A stretch of 64,000 bases of DNA from Aquimarina agarivorans (GTDB lineage Bacteria > Bacteroidota > Bacteroidia > Flavobacteriales > Flavobacteriaceae). The DNA is taken from assembly GCF_000218485.1 (NCBI RefSeq), contig NZ_AFPB01000168.1:1-64000 (forward strand). The letters are read 5' to 3'. The translations under genes and the position numbers were made by a program. Below, piece after piece: positions 9,365 to 18,613 of this stretch (positions within the stretch are counted from its first letter, which is position 1; the number at the start of each line of letters is the position of its first letter). Below the pieces are notes generated by a model. The model did no database searches, was not told the DNA's origin, and saw nothing but the letters and a program-made list of their open reading frames with translations.

Positions 9365-9399
9365 AAAAGCGAGAGCATTTTAGCTATGTTCTTGCTTTT
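9365..9399 (+). terminator. Probable intrinsic terminator
   Basis: Arms AAAAGCGAGA (9365-9374) and TCTTGCTTTT (9390-9399) pair with one G-U wobble and run into a T stretch. It lies about 50 bases after the metalloprotease stop codon. Confidence 0.55.
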
Positions 9400-9627
9400 T
9401 TTATGAATAATTATCAGAAAATTGGTAGGGTAAAAAGGGGTTGGTGCGTTATATAAATACTCAACCTCTATCTTATACCATTATCTGTATGAATTTACCG
9501 AATTAAAATGCACCTTTAGAAATTCTAAGTCAACATAAAAAAACCGTAACACATGTTATGCTTATTTTTTCTGATTTGTATAATTCCTAAAACCATCATT
9601 TTTCTTTAAGGTAAATACAAACAGAAA

Positions 9628-9798
9628 ATGGGATTAAATAAAACACTCAACATGAAAAATAATCCAAAATCAAGCTGGAAAATAGGAGTGCTGCTGGTGT
9701 CAATTTTACTAGCAATTGTAGCTCAAATTTTTGTGCAAAAAAATCAGGAAAAGTTTAGTTCCAAGATAACAGTTACCTCGGTATCGTATAATTTATAG
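9628..9798 (+). CDS. Small single-pass membrane protein (56 aa)
   Basis: A short open frame beginning MGLNKTLNMKNNPKSSW, with a hydrophobic segment WKIGVLLVSILLAIVAQIF forming one probable membrane helix, then a basic/polar tail ending ITVTSVSYNL. A second in-frame ATG at 9652 is also possible. The layout (short basic N-terminus, one helix, short tail) is typical of genuine small membrane proteins. I recognise no family. It stands alone in a ~570-base gap between the metalloprotease terminator and the convergent S41 protease gene; comparison with relatives would decide whether it is real. Confidence 0.4.
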   Translation: MGLNKTLNMKNNPKSSWKIGVLLVSILLAIVAQIFVQKNQEKFSSKITVTSVSYNL

Positions 9799-9883
9799 TA
9801 TTGCTTATTTAAGAATTAGCATAAATATAAAATACCTTAATAACTCAGATTTATAGTAAAATAGAATAATGAGTTAATAATTA

Positions 9884-11518
9884 CTACTTACCCAAAATTT
9901 TATTGTAGCGCGCTTCATCTTTTAAAACAGCTTGTGCAGTTATAATTTCGTCGCTTTTTAGGGTATTATACTCATACATACCTTCTCTGTAAAAATAACG
10001 CTTTAAAATTTCGTCAATTAGTAACCCTTTAATTTCCTTTTCCTGTGTTTTTAAGGAAGATTGTTTAAAGGCATCAATACGCTTAAGTAGCGATTGGTAT
10101 TCGCTATTAATGCTTTTATCCATCTTTTCTTTAATTGCATAAGTCATGGCTTCGTCCAACGACTTTTCGGTCTTAGTTTCGTATTCAAAATTGATACTTT
10201 TCAAATAGTTTTTAAAATCCTGAAAATCGCTGTCTTTAAATTTAAACTCGCTTAAACTTTTGTATGAATTTTTGTGGTAATAGTCCGTAGCAAAATCAAA
10301 AATGGCTTTTTCTTTAATTAGTGCAGTAGCCAAACCACTGCGTTTGGTAGCTTCAACCTCAACATCAGGAGATACACCACCACCGTCATAAACCGTACGC
10401 TTGGAGTTTAAGGTTTTAAAAGCTTTATAATCAGAATTTTTAATTCTTTTTGGTTTTCCATTTTTGTCTTTATGCCAGTAATCTAAGGCTTGTATACAGC
10501 GTTTTGAAGGAATGTAGTAACGCGACGAGGTTACTTTTAATTTAGTGTTATATACCAACGGACGGTAGGTTTGTACCAGTCCTTTACCAAAACTACGTGC
10601 GCCAATAACCACGCCACGATCCATATCCTGCATTACGCCGCTTACAATTTCGCTGGCTGAAGCACTACGTCCATTGACCAAAACAACTAAAGGAATTTCA
10701 GTATCAATAGGTTCTTTTTTGGTTTTATAAACTTTGTTGCTTGATTTTATTACGGATTCGGTGTATACTACCAGTTTATTTTTAGGAATAAAAATATTAC
10801 ACACATTTACCGCTTCAACCAAAAGTCCACCAGGGTTACCACGCAAATCTAAAATTACTTTATCCGCACCACGTGCTTTAAGTTCTTTAAGCGCTGCAAT
10901 AGTTTCTGCGGAAGCTTTTTTATTAAATTTTTGCAGTACAATGTATGCCGTATTATCACTCAATAACTTATAGTACGGCACAGCTGCTACGTCCACCAAA
11001 CTACGGTTTACCGAAGTTATTTGCGTTTTTCCTTGCCTTTTATAAGTGAGCACAACTTTTGAGCCTGCTTCTCCTTTTAAAAGTTCTTTAGCCTCACCTT
11101 CAAACTCGCTCACAACAATATCATCAATTTTAATAATTTCGTCACCTGCTTTCAGTCCACTTTTATCGGCAGGAAAGTTCTTAAAAGGTTCAGAAACAAA
11201 TAAACGTTTGTCTTTTTCAAAAACACCGGCGCCTATACCTGTATATTGACCGCTGCTCCTAATTTTAGAGGCAATCACATCCTGTTCTGTCCAAAATTTG
11301 GTGTACGGATCCATTTCGTCCGTAATTGCTTTAATAGCAATATTCATCAATTCGGCAGGATTGGTTTTATCCACATAGTTTTGGTTTAATTTTTTGTAAA
11401 AAGTAACAAAAATTTCAACCTGTTTACTTAACTCAAAACCATCGCTATCCCTATTAAAGCTTAAAAAACCAAGACCTAAAAATAGGGTGCTTAATATAAC
11501 AATAAATGATTTTTTCAT
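9884..11518 (-). CDS. C-terminal processing peptidase, S41 family
   Basis: A 544-residue periplasmic or envelope serine protease of the CtpA/Prc type. An N-terminal membrane or signal segment (MKKSFIVILSTLFLGLGFLSF) is followed by a helical region, a PDZ domain (about 95-170, GAGVFEKDKRLFVSEPF to DEIIKIDD) and the S41 catalytic core: RGNPGGLL, then NGRSASASEIVSG with the nucleophile serine, then GARSFGKG with the lysine. A helical C-terminal region of about 170 residues extends beyond the core. It overlaps rnpA by four bases (ATGA at 11515-11518), so the two are translationally coupled. Family members trim the C-termini of exported proteins. Confidence 0.93.
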   Translation of the reverse strand: MKKSFIVILSTLFLGLGFLSFNRDSDGFELSKQVEIFVTFYKKLNQNYVDKTNPAELMNIAIKAITDEMDPYTKFWTEQDVIASKIRSSGQYTGIGAGVFEKDKRLFVSEPFKNFPADKSGLKAGDEIIKIDDIVVSEFEGEAKELLKGEAGSKVVLTYKRQGKTQITSVNRSLVDVAAVPYYKLLSDNTAYIVLQKFNKKASAETIAALKELKARGADKVILDLRGNPGGLLVEAVNVCNIFIPKNKLVVYTESVIKSSNKVYKTKKEPIDTEIPLVVLVNGRSASASEIVSGVMQDMDRGVVIGARSFGKGLVQTYRPLVYNTKLKVTSSRYYIPSKRCIQALDYWHKDKNGKPKRIKNSDYKAFKTLNSKRTVYDGGGVSPDVEVEATKRSGLATALIKEKAIFDFATDYYHKNSYKSLSEFKFKDSDFQDFKNYLKSINFEYETKTEKSLDEAMTYAIKEKMDKSINSEYQSLLKRIDAFKQSSLKTQEKEIKGLLIDEILKRYFYREGMYEYNTLKSDEIITAQAVLKDEARYNKILGK

Positions 11519-11895
11519 GACTTCTGATTTTGTTGTATCTGTTGTTCAAATTTCCGAGCTATCTTTTCCATGGCTTTACTAACATCGTCGTAGTTTGGTA
11601 AGTTTTTACCAGTAAAAATAAACATGAATAAAAACGGACTTGATTCCTGGGCAATAATATACTTATTTTTTCTGAAATATTCTCGTAATAAGCGTTTTAT
11701 ACGATTTCGGTCAACAGCATGTTTAAAATTTCGCTTGCTTACAGAAAAACCAACCTTAAAATCAACATCAATAGCTGCCTCCTTTTTATACACTAAAAGC
11801 AACGGGTACGCTTTTACGGAGCTACCACTTTCAAATAAAGACCCAATAAGTTTTTTACTTTTTAATTTATTAGGCTTAGGCAATCTTTCATTCAT
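11515..11895 (-). CDS. rnpA: Ribonuclease P protein component
   Basis: Protein subunit that helps the RNase P RNA bind and cleave the 5' leaders of tRNA precursors. The family signature KHAVDRNRIKRLLREYFR is present, preceded by KVGFSVSKRNFKHA. I chose the internal ATG at 11895 (MNERLPKPNKLKSKK), giving about 126 residues with the usual family start; a longer frame begins at 11934. The usual partner rpmH is not adjacent. Instead the stop codon overlaps the start of the S41 protease gene. The upstream neighbour is the frameshifted M1 peptidase. Confidence 0.93.
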   Translation of the reverse strand: MNERLPKPNKLKSKKLIGSLFESGSSVKAYPLLLVYKKEAAIDVDFKVGFSVSKRNFKHAVDRNRIKRLLREYFRKNKYIIAQESSPFLFMFIFTGKNLPNYDDVSKAMEKIARKFEQQIQQNQKS

Positions 11896-11982
11896 AGTAA
11901 GTACAAAGTTATGGCATTTTAAATTAGTGGTCACGTACTCCTAAAACTTCATCACTTTGTACTTACGAATTGTAGTTTTAAT

Positions 11983-12246
11983 TTACAATTTATCAATTAC
12001 TGTAAAGGTGTCGTTTGCTTTATAAACATCCGCCATTTTTTTAGTTGGATTTAGTTGTATGGTTTTAATACGCTTCATTTCTTTACCCACTGTAAAATTA
12101 TAGGTTGGATACGCCCAGGCCCAATCGGCAAGTACTTTGGTATCCGCAGCTACTGGTTTTTGCCCGCGCATCATGCGTAAAGGGATGTAGTACAACTGCG
12201 TTGAATTGTCCTGAAAAGTGACTAACACCTCAATTGGCATTGGCAT
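11983..12246 (-). pseudogene. C-terminal fragment of the M1 peptidase, out of frame with the body
   Basis: An 87-codon frame continuing the M1 peptidase of 12246-13811. It reads MPMPIEVLVTF, QLYYIPLRMMRGQKP and ends FTVIDKL, which looks like the normal C-terminal part of flavobacterial M1 peptidases and not like an independent gene. Shifting by one base in the homopolymer tract at 12279-12292 joins the two frames through a segment reading KKKTTEVTLQRIGLMPMP. If the shift is a sequencing error, the true gene is a single ~600-residue protein spanning 11983-13811. Confidence 0.75.
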
Positions 12247-13811
12247 TAGCCCAATACGTTGTAAGGTAACTTCCGTTGTTTTTTCTTTTTTTCAACATTA
12301 GCAATCGCGTAGTCAATGGTATTGGTTGTTTTAGTCCAATCAGTCAAATACCAATCCAACTGAATCCCTGATACTTTTTCGGTAATACGCTTAAAATCAT
12401 TTGGATTTGGGTGCTTAAATTTCCAGTGTTTGTAATATTCTTTAATTGTTTTTTCCAAATTTTGCTGTCCAATAATGTAGCCCAATTGTTCCATAAAAAT
12501 TGCACCTTTACTGTAAGCCGAAATACCGTACGAAAAATTTAATCGGTACCTATCAGCGTGTGTTGTTTGTGGTTGTTCCAAACCTGATTCTACTAATTTT
12601 TGGTAGGATTTATAACTTCCTTCATTAGGAAAACGTTGGCCGTTTTGCATCACCTCATTTTCTGCCAAGTTGGATATGTAGGTAGTAAAACCTTCATCCA
12701 TCCACTCGTTTTTGGACTCATTTGTAGCTAAAATATGCTGAAACCAAGCGTGAGCCATTTCATGCGCAGTAACGCCAACTAAGCTCCCAAATTTACGGTG
12801 TCCAGTAATTAAAGTACACATGGCATATTCCATACCCCCATCGCCCCCTTGTATAACGGAATATTGCGGGTAAGGGTAAGGACCAATATGTGTTTCATAA
12901 TACTCCAATAATTCTTTAGTTTTTGGCTGTAACCTTTTCCAGTTATCAATGATATCAGGATTATTTTTATAGAAAAAATGAAGCTTTTTACCCCCATCAA
13001 CCGCTAGGACATCGTGAATATATTCCGGATCAGCGGCCCAGGCAAAATCATGCACATTATTAGCCACAAAATGCCAATTCAAATTTTTGTCACTTTTCGC
13101 TTTCGCAGAAGTGCTATAACCGTGTCCAATTTCCTCAGGGTTTTGTAGCACTCCTGAACTCGCTACCGTATAATTTCCATTAATTTTTATGTGTACATCA
13201 TAGTTTCCCCAAACCCCATGAAACTCTCTTCCAATATAAGGGTCGGCATGCCAGCCCTCCACATCATATTCCGCTAATTTAGGGTACCATTGCGTCATGG
13301 AAAATGCAACATCCTCCGCATTGTTACGACCCGATCTTCGGATTTGAATAGGTACCTGACCGTCAAAATCCATTTTAAAAACACTCGTTTGTCCAGGTAA
13401 AATAGGGTTTTTTAATGCCACTTGTAAAATAGTTCCTGCTACTTTGTAAGTCACATTTTGATCATTTTGTGAAAGCGAATTCACTTTTAAAAAGCCTATT
13501 TGATTGGGTTTTAATTTTTCAATACGTCCTTTAACACGTTTGTCCGAGTCCTTTAAATTTTGGTTTCGGATATCCATTTCAGAATCAGGCTGAAAGGCAT
13601 TAAAGTACAAATGATAAAATACCTGTTGTATTGTATCAGGCGAATTGTTAGTGTAAGTAAGTGTTTGTTTGCCTTTAAAGGTGAATTTTTTGACATTAAC
13701 GTCAATATCCATTTTATAGTCAGCTTGTTGCTGCCAGTAACTTGGATTTGGTTGCGCCAGTCCGATAAGTGAACTGAGCAGGGCGAATACTAAAAGGTAG
13801 TTTTTAGACAT
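12246..13811 (-). CDS. M1 family metallopeptidase, frameshifted near its 3' end
   Basis: A zinc aminopeptidase of the gluzincin M1 family with a signal peptide (MSKNYLLVFALLSSLIGLAQ), so exported. The body has the exopeptidase motif GGMEYAM (counterpart of GAMEN), the zinc motif HEMAHAWFQH and the downstream glutamate in NEWMDEGFTTY. The frame ends abruptly at KKKKQRKLPYNVLG with a stop, while the expected C-terminus follows in the -1 frame (11983-12246). The break lies in a run of seven and a run of six A residues on the coding strand (12279-12292). The tract contains A-AAA-AAG, which can slip, so recoding cannot be excluded, but loss of one A is simpler. Confidence 0.88.
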   Translation of the reverse strand: MSKNYLLVFALLSSLIGLAQPNPSYWQQQADYKMDIDVNVKKFTFKGKQTLTYTNNSPDTIQQVFYHLYFNAFQPDSEMDIRNQNLKDSDKRVKGRIEKLKPNQIGFLKVNSLSQNDQNVTYKVAGTILQVALKNPILPGQTSVFKMDFDGQVPIQIRRSGRNNAEDVAFSMTQWYPKLAEYDVEGWHADPYIGREFHGVWGNYDVHIKINGNYTVASSGVLQNPEEIGHGYSTSAKAKSDKNLNWHFVANNVHDFAWAADPEYIHDVLAVDGGKKLHFFYKNNPDIIDNWKRLQPKTKELLEYYETHIGPYPYPQYSVIQGGDGGMEYAMCTLITGHRKFGSLVGVTAHEMAHAWFQHILATNESKNEWMDEGFTTYISNLAENEVMQNGQRFPNEGSYKSYQKLVESGLEQPQTTHADRYRLNFSYGISAYSKGAIFMEQLGYIIGQQNLEKTIKEYYKHWKFKHPNPNDFKRITEKVSGIQLDWYLTDWTKTTNTIDYAIANVEKKKKQRKLPYNVLG

Positions 13812-13897
13812 AATAAAAAGGGGTTTCTTCTCCCGTAAGGTAATATATACTGATCCAAACTACTGCCTAATTTAGATCAGTTTGGTTAATTTAATGA

Positions 13898-15568
13898 TTA
13901 GTAGCGCTGGGCAAGCAAAATGGCGTTGTACAGGTTGACCATTTTACCTGATTTTGAGGTTTCCTGAAATGATTTTCCTATTCCTGAACCAACTACAACA
14001 TTGGTTTTGGAGGCGTTTCCACTTTCCATAAGAATTGTTTTTACTTGTTTAGCTGTCAAATTAGGAAAATACGAGCGTAAAACCGCCGCGGCTCCTGAAA
14101 CAGCTGGTGCCGCCATAGAGGTTCCTTGTAAAAATTCATATTTGCTATTGGGTACCGTAGAATAAATTTTTACACCAGGGGCAAATACATCTACATTTTG
14201 TTTTCCGTAATTTGAAAAATCAGCCACCAGGCGTGTTCCGTAATCATAATTTAAAGCACCAATGGTGATAAAGTTATCGGAAATTTCAGCACCAGTTAAG
14301 GTTTGATCGTTAGGGTACACGGTGGTTACATCCAAGTCTTTAGACTCATTTCCGGCTGCATTTACTATCAGTACATCCTTTTTAGCGGCATATCGGATGG
14401 CATCGCGCACCCAATCAGGGTGGGTTGAAAAGTACTTACCAAAACTGGTATTAATCACTTTTGCTCCATTATCTACGGCATAGCGTATTGCCATGGCAAT
14501 ATCTTTATCATATTCATCACCGTCGGGAACAGCCCTAACGGGCATAATTTTTACATTTTCGGCAATTCCTTTCATTCCAATAGTATTTTTACGGTTTGCC
14601 GCAATAATTCCTGCCACATGCGTACCGTGTTCGGCATCCTCTAACTTAGGATCTGGTCCACCTACTTTATTATTTCCGTAAATACGAGTTTCAAAATTAT
14701 CAGGATCGTTATTTAGTATTTTACGTGGATATAAGTTCAGGTTGAAATGAGTTTGCTGACGTTCTTTAAAATATTCCACATATTCTTCAATATCGGTTAC
14801 AAAATCGCCAAAAAATTTGCCTTCTTCTACATTAGGGTACATTCCAACCAATAGTTGTCTGTGCTGTATGGCTTCATCGGCAGTAGGTTTCCAAGCAAAT
14901 AAATCTTTTTGGGTATACTTGTCGGTAGCAAATTTTTTTGTAGCATACGTATGCGCACTTTTTAAGTTTTTAGCCAAGGGTTCGTACTGTGCCATACGCT
15001 GATTGTTTTGATCTACTTTTTGCGCATATTCAGTTTTGGCAGCTTCGTAGGTTTGAAACATTTCCTTGTCCTTTTCAGAAATGGAGGCCAAAGTTTTACC
15101 TTCAAACTTATCCTTATAATCGCGAATAATGCGTGTAAACTCCATATTTTCGGCAACCACATCACCTAAAAAATTCCAGCCATTTACATCATCAACGTAT
15201 CCATTTTTGTCATCGTCCTTTCCGTTATTAGGACGCTCCTTTTTATTGACCCAAATTTTCCCCTTTAAGTCTTCGTGATTGATATCAATTCCACTGTCAA
15301 TTACTGCTACAATTACTGTTTTGCCTTTTCGTTTAGCTAACAAATCGCTGTAAGCCCGATCAACACTCATACCTGGAATGGTGTCCAAAAGTAAATCGCT
15401 TTGATTCCAGTTTTTTAACTGCTCCTGGGTAATTGCAGTTGTTTTTAAAGGTAAGTTATCTACTTTTTCAGCAGGAGTGTTAATTATTGTTGGGTTTGTT
15501 GAAAAACAACTGGTTAAAAGTAGCGAGGCACTAAATGTAACAGGTGCTATTTTAAATATTCGTTTCAT
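13898..15568 (-). CDS. Subtilisin-like serine protease (S8), lipoprotein
   Basis: A 556-residue S8 peptidase. The lipoprotein signal ends SLLLTSC with the acylated cysteine at position 21, so it is probably anchored in the envelope. Catalytic residues: D91 (VAVIDSGID), H314 (EHGTHVAG), oxyanion N407 (NAAGNES) and S484 (QGTSMAAP). Between D91 and H314 lie some 220 residues, much more than in secreted subtilisins; the insert is charged, partly helical and rich in Lys/Glu/Gln. The gene starts 3 bases after the stop of the upstream hydrolase at 15572, so the two form an operon. The substrate is unknown. Confidence 0.92.
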   Translation of the reverse strand: MKRIFKIAPVTFSASLLLTSCFSTNPTIINTPAEKVDNLPLKTTAITQEQLKNWNQSDLLLDTIPGMSVDRAYSDLLAKRKGKTVIVAVIDSGIDINHEDLKGKIWVNKKERPNNGKDDDKNGYVDDVNGWNFLGDVVAENMEFTRIIRDYKDKFEGKTLASISEKDKEMFQTYEAAKTEYAQKVDQNNQRMAQYEPLAKNLKSAHTYATKKFATDKYTQKDLFAWKPTADEAIQHRQLLVGMYPNVEEGKFFGDFVTDIEEYVEYFKERQQTHFNLNLYPRKILNNDPDNFETRIYGNNKVGGPDPKLEDAEHGTHVAGIIAANRKNTIGMKGIAENVKIMPVRAVPDGDEYDKDIAMAIRYAVDNGAKVINTSFGKYFSTHPDWVRDAIRYAAKKDVLIVNAAGNESKDLDVTTVYPNDQTLTGAEISDNFITIGALNYDYGTRLVADFSNYGKQNVDVFAPGVKIYSTVPNSKYEFLQGTSMAAPAVSGAAAVLRSYFPNLTAKQVKTILMESGNASKTNVVVGSGIGKSFQETSKSGKMVNLYNAILLAQRY

Positions 15569-15571
15569 AAA

Positions 15572-16435
15572 CTAAGCATTAAATAGTTCGTTAAAAGTAT
15601 AGGTGTTTTTTAGTCGAATTCCTTTTTCGGTATGTTCAACAGTTATAATTTCATTATCGACATCATGTTCTAAAAATAAATACCATTCGTGGGCTGCCGC
15701 TTTGTCTAAAAATTCAGATTTTTCATTTAAAGTAAGCAAAGGGCGGGTATCATATCCCATGATATATGCTAAAGGGATATGCCCAGCTGTTGGTAACAAA
15801 TCAGCCATAAATACGATAGTTTTGCCTTGATATTGCAAAATTGGAAGCATTTGTTTTTCGGTATGTCCGTTGACAAAACAAATGGAAAAGGGGAGTTGTT
15901 GACTAGCACTATAGTTTTTTGGAGTAACATCTAAAAAATCCAATTGTCCGCTTTGTTGTAAAGGGAGTAGATTTTCAGTTAAAAAAGATGCTTTTTCTCG
16001 GGCATTGGGTGCCGTTGCCCATTGCCAATGTAATTTATTACTCCAATAGGTTGCATTTTTAAAAGTTGGTTCAATACTATTTTTGGATAAATTTCTTTGA
16101 GTAGCACCACCCACATGATCAAAATGCAGGTGTGTTAAAAAAACATCAGTAATATCAGTAGTGCTAAAACCTAATTGCTCAATGGATTTTTTTAAGGAAA
16201 AGTCTCCCCAACGTTTATAGTAGCTGTAAAATTTTTCCGATTGTTTGGATCCCATTCCGGCATCCACCAAAATGAGTTTGTTCTTACTTTCTATGAGTAA
16301 ACATCTGGAAGCAATATCGATAAGATTATTTGCATCAGCGGGATTAGTTTTTTGCCATAAAGTTTTTGGAACTACTCCAAACATAGCACCACCATCTAGC
16401 TTAAAATAACCGGCTTCCACAGGGTAAATTTTCAT
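15572..16435 (-). CDS. Metallo-beta-lactamase-fold hydrolase
   Basis: A 287-residue cytosolic hydrolase with the metal-binding motif THLHFDHVGG, an upstream strand with LILVDAGMGSK, a second histidine in FVNGHTEKQM and an aspartate in VFMADLLP. This is the pattern of quorum-quenching-like or glyoxalase-like MBL proteins. No signal peptide is present. It is the first gene of a tight two-gene unit with the S8 protease. The substrate cannot be deduced; lactonase or thioester hydrolase activity are possibilities only. Confidence 0.88.
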   Translation of the reverse strand: MKIYPVEAGYFKLDGGAMFGVVPKTLWQKTNPADANNLIDIASRCLLIESKNKLILVDAGMGSKQSEKFYSYYKRWGDFSLKKSIEQLGFSTTDITDVFLTHLHFDHVGGATQRNLSKNSIEPTFKNATYWSNKLHWQWATAPNAREKASFLTENLLPLQQSGQLDFLDVTPKNYSASQQLPFSICFVNGHTEKQMLPILQYQGKTIVFMADLLPTAGHIPLAYIMGYDTRPLLTLNEKSEFLDKAAAHEWYLFLEHDVDNEIITVEHTEKGIRLKNTYTFNELFNA

Positions 16436-16510
16436 AAATAAATACTTTGAACTCGTATTGAAGTGGTTTAGATTTAGTCAGAAATTTTAGGTTTCTTAAA
16501 ACGAATAAAA

Positions 16511-16534
16511 AGGTCATTTAAACTTAAATGACCT
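16511..16534. promoter_or_regulatory. Perfect 11-bp palindrome between divergent genes
   Basis: AGGTCATTTAA and TTAAATGACCT flank a 2-base centre, giving a 24-base palindrome between the divergently transcribed hydrolase (start 16435) and antiporter (start 16650). It could be an operator read by a dimeric regulator. Read on the minus strand it is followed by a short T run, so a terminator of an antisense or small transcript is an alternative. Confidence 0.4.
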
Positions 16535-16649
16535 AGACCAACAAATTCATATTAAATGTACAGATAAATATTATAAAAACTACAATTGTATAATTAAACA
16601 TTGAAATTTCGAGCAGGTTTTGTATTTTTAATGCTTAACACAAAAATGA

Positions 16650-18515
16650 ATGTTAGAACTAGCTGGTATTGTAATTTTGGGCATTTTGGCGCAATGGGTG
16701 GGTTGGAAATTGAAATTACCCGCAATACTTCCATTAATTTTGATAGGACTTTTATTTGGTCCAATTTCAACACTTTACACGGTAGATCACAGTAAATTAT
16801 TAGAGCCTATTTGGAACGGAAAAAATGGATTATTTCCTGGTGATGGTTTGTTTTATTTTGTGTCTTTGGCCATAAGTATTATTCTGTTTGAAGGGGGATT
16901 GACCTTAAAACGTGACGAAATACTAAATGTTGGTCCCGTAATTTTAAAATTAATTACCCTAGCTGTGGTCATTACCTTTTTTGGAGCAGGTTTTGCTGCA
17001 CATTATATTATTGGCTTAAGCTGGGAAATATCATTCTTATTTTCAGCATTAATTATTGTAACGGGACCCACCGTAATTACACCTATTTTACGAAATATTC
17101 CCTTAAAAAAGGACCTTTCAGCTATTTTAAAGTGGGAAGGTATTCTTATAGATCCCATTGGAGCCTTAGTAGCCGTTTTGGTGTTTGAGTTTATAAGTGT
17201 TGAAAATCAATCAGGTTTTACCCAAACTGCACTGTTAGAATTTGGTAAAATTTTACTTTTTGGAGGTACATTTGGATTTACATTTGCACATGGACTTGGT
17301 TTTGCGATTAAGAAAAAAGTGATTCCGCATTATTTATTGAATGTATTTACACTTGCCGCAGTGTTAGGTGTATTTGTATTGTCGGATACGTTTGCACATG
17401 AGTCTGGTTTACTCGCCGTAGTAGTTATGGGGTTGGTGTTAGGAAATACAAATATTCCAAATTTAAAAGAGCTGCTTTATTTTAAAGAATCTTTGAGTGT
17501 ATTATTAATATCCATTTTATTTATTCTTTTGGGGGCAAATATCAATATTGATGATTTACTGCTTATTGCTAATTGGCAAACCGTAATTTTATTTGTGGTA
17601 GTAGTTTTTTTAGTAAGGCCAGTAGGTGTTTTTATAAGCTCAATAAATTCTGGACTTCGTTTAAACGAAAAACTATTTATAAGTTGGATGGGACCGCGTG
17701 GTATTGTAGCCGCAGGTATTGCTTCGTTATTTGGAACACGATTGAGTTTGGCAGGCGAACCTGGAGCCGAATATATTACGCCTTTGGTTTTTATGATTGT
17801 ATTGGGAACCGTATTATTAAATGCTACAACAGCACGCATGTTTGCAAAATTAGTTGGAGTGTTCCAACGCAAATCTGAAGGTATTTTAATTGTTGGTGCT
17901 TCCAAAGTATCACGTTTAATTGCTTCCTATTTACAACAAAATGGACGTTATTTAGTGTTAGTTGATAGTAATCAAGATAATATTGAAACGGCTAAAGATT
18001 TAGGATTGGACGCCATTGAAGCGAATATTTTTAATGACTATTTGATTGATAATATTGAATTAAGTAACGTAGGTTTTTTAATGGCCCTGACCGGAAATGA
18101 TGCCATTAATGAAAAAGCAATTTCCAAATTTAAAGAGCAGTTTGGCGAAAATGGTACTTACCGCATGCTTACTGAGCAAGAAATGAATAAGGAAGTAGCT
18201 ACTCCTGAATTGGGCTTATTTTCAAGTACCCACGATTTTAATAAACTATCTGAAGTGGCGAGTATGTACCCAGCTATTTCCGAAGTGCCACTGGTAAATA
18301 AAGAACATTTGCGTAGCATTATGGAAATTACCGAAAAGGATGAATATATTGTGCCGTTATTTATCCGCTTGCCTGATGGCGAAATACAGATTATTTCTTC
18401 AATTGGAGCAATCATTGAAAATTACATTGACGGAAGTATTTTAGCTTATTTAGGAAGACCAATTGATTTGGAAGAATCAAAAACAAATGGTATTGCAGCA
18501 CCAGTTACATCTTAA
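16650..18515 (+). CDS. Cation:proton antiporter (CPA1/NhaP type) with RCK domain
   Basis: A 621-residue membrane protein. The first ~400 residues form about 12-13 transmembrane helices of the Na+(K+)/H+ exchanger fold, with WEGILIDPIGALVAVLVFE as the probable ion-binding segment and GPRGIVAAGIASLFG near the end of the transport domain. A Rossmann-type TrkA-N/RCK domain follows (ILIVGASKVSRLIA, then LVLVDSNQDN), and the C-terminal part may be a TrkA-C-like domain. The RCK domain suggests gating by nucleotide or ions. It exchanges Na+ or K+ for protons at the inner membrane; ion preference is not readable. The start at 16650 gives a helix at the very N-terminus. Confidence 0.9.
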   Translation: MLELAGIVILGILAQWVGWKLKLPAILPLILIGLLFGPISTLYTVDHSKLLEPIWNGKNGLFPGDGLFYFVSLAISIILFEGGLTLKRDEILNVGPVILKLITLAVVITFFGAGFAAHYIIGLSWEISFLFSALIIVTGPTVITPILRNIPLKKDLSAILKWEGILIDPIGALVAVLVFEFISVENQSGFTQTALLEFGKILLFGGTFGFTFAHGLGFAIKKKVIPHYLLNVFTLAAVLGVFVLSDTFAHESGLLAVVVMGLVLGNTNIPNLKELLYFKESLSVLLISILFILLGANINIDDLLLIANWQTVILFVVVVFLVRPVGVFISSINSGLRLNEKLFISWMGPRGIVAAGIASLFGTRLSLAGEPGAEYITPLVFMIVLGTVLLNATTARMFAKLVGVFQRKSEGILIVGASKVSRLIASYLQQNGRYLVLVDSNQDNIETAKDLGLDAIEANIFNDYLIDNIELSNVGFLMALTGNDAINEKAISKFKEQFGENGTYRMLTEQEMNKEVATPELGLFSSTHDFNKLSEVASMYPAISEVPLVNKEHLRSIMEITEKDEYIVPLFIRLPDGEIQIISSIGAIIENYIDGSILAYLGRPIDLEESKTNGIAAPVTS

Positions 18516-18613
18516 TTGGAAAGCATTAGTTTTGTGAAGTTTTGATATTATGATAATTAGAATATAATTGTGCAATTTTATTTTCATTTGGAATAAAATT
18601 TTATCTTTAAAAA

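Noticed and set aside
12279-12292. Programmed -1 ribosomal frameshifting in the M1 peptidase
   Set aside because: The slippery heptamer is present, but M1 peptidases are not known to use recoding and other homopolymer shifts occur in the window; kept only as a possibility.
13855-13889. Inverted repeat CCAAACT...AGTTTGG between the S8 and M1 protease genes
   Set aside because: Arms are only seven bases with a long loop and no T run, too weak to call a terminator or operator.
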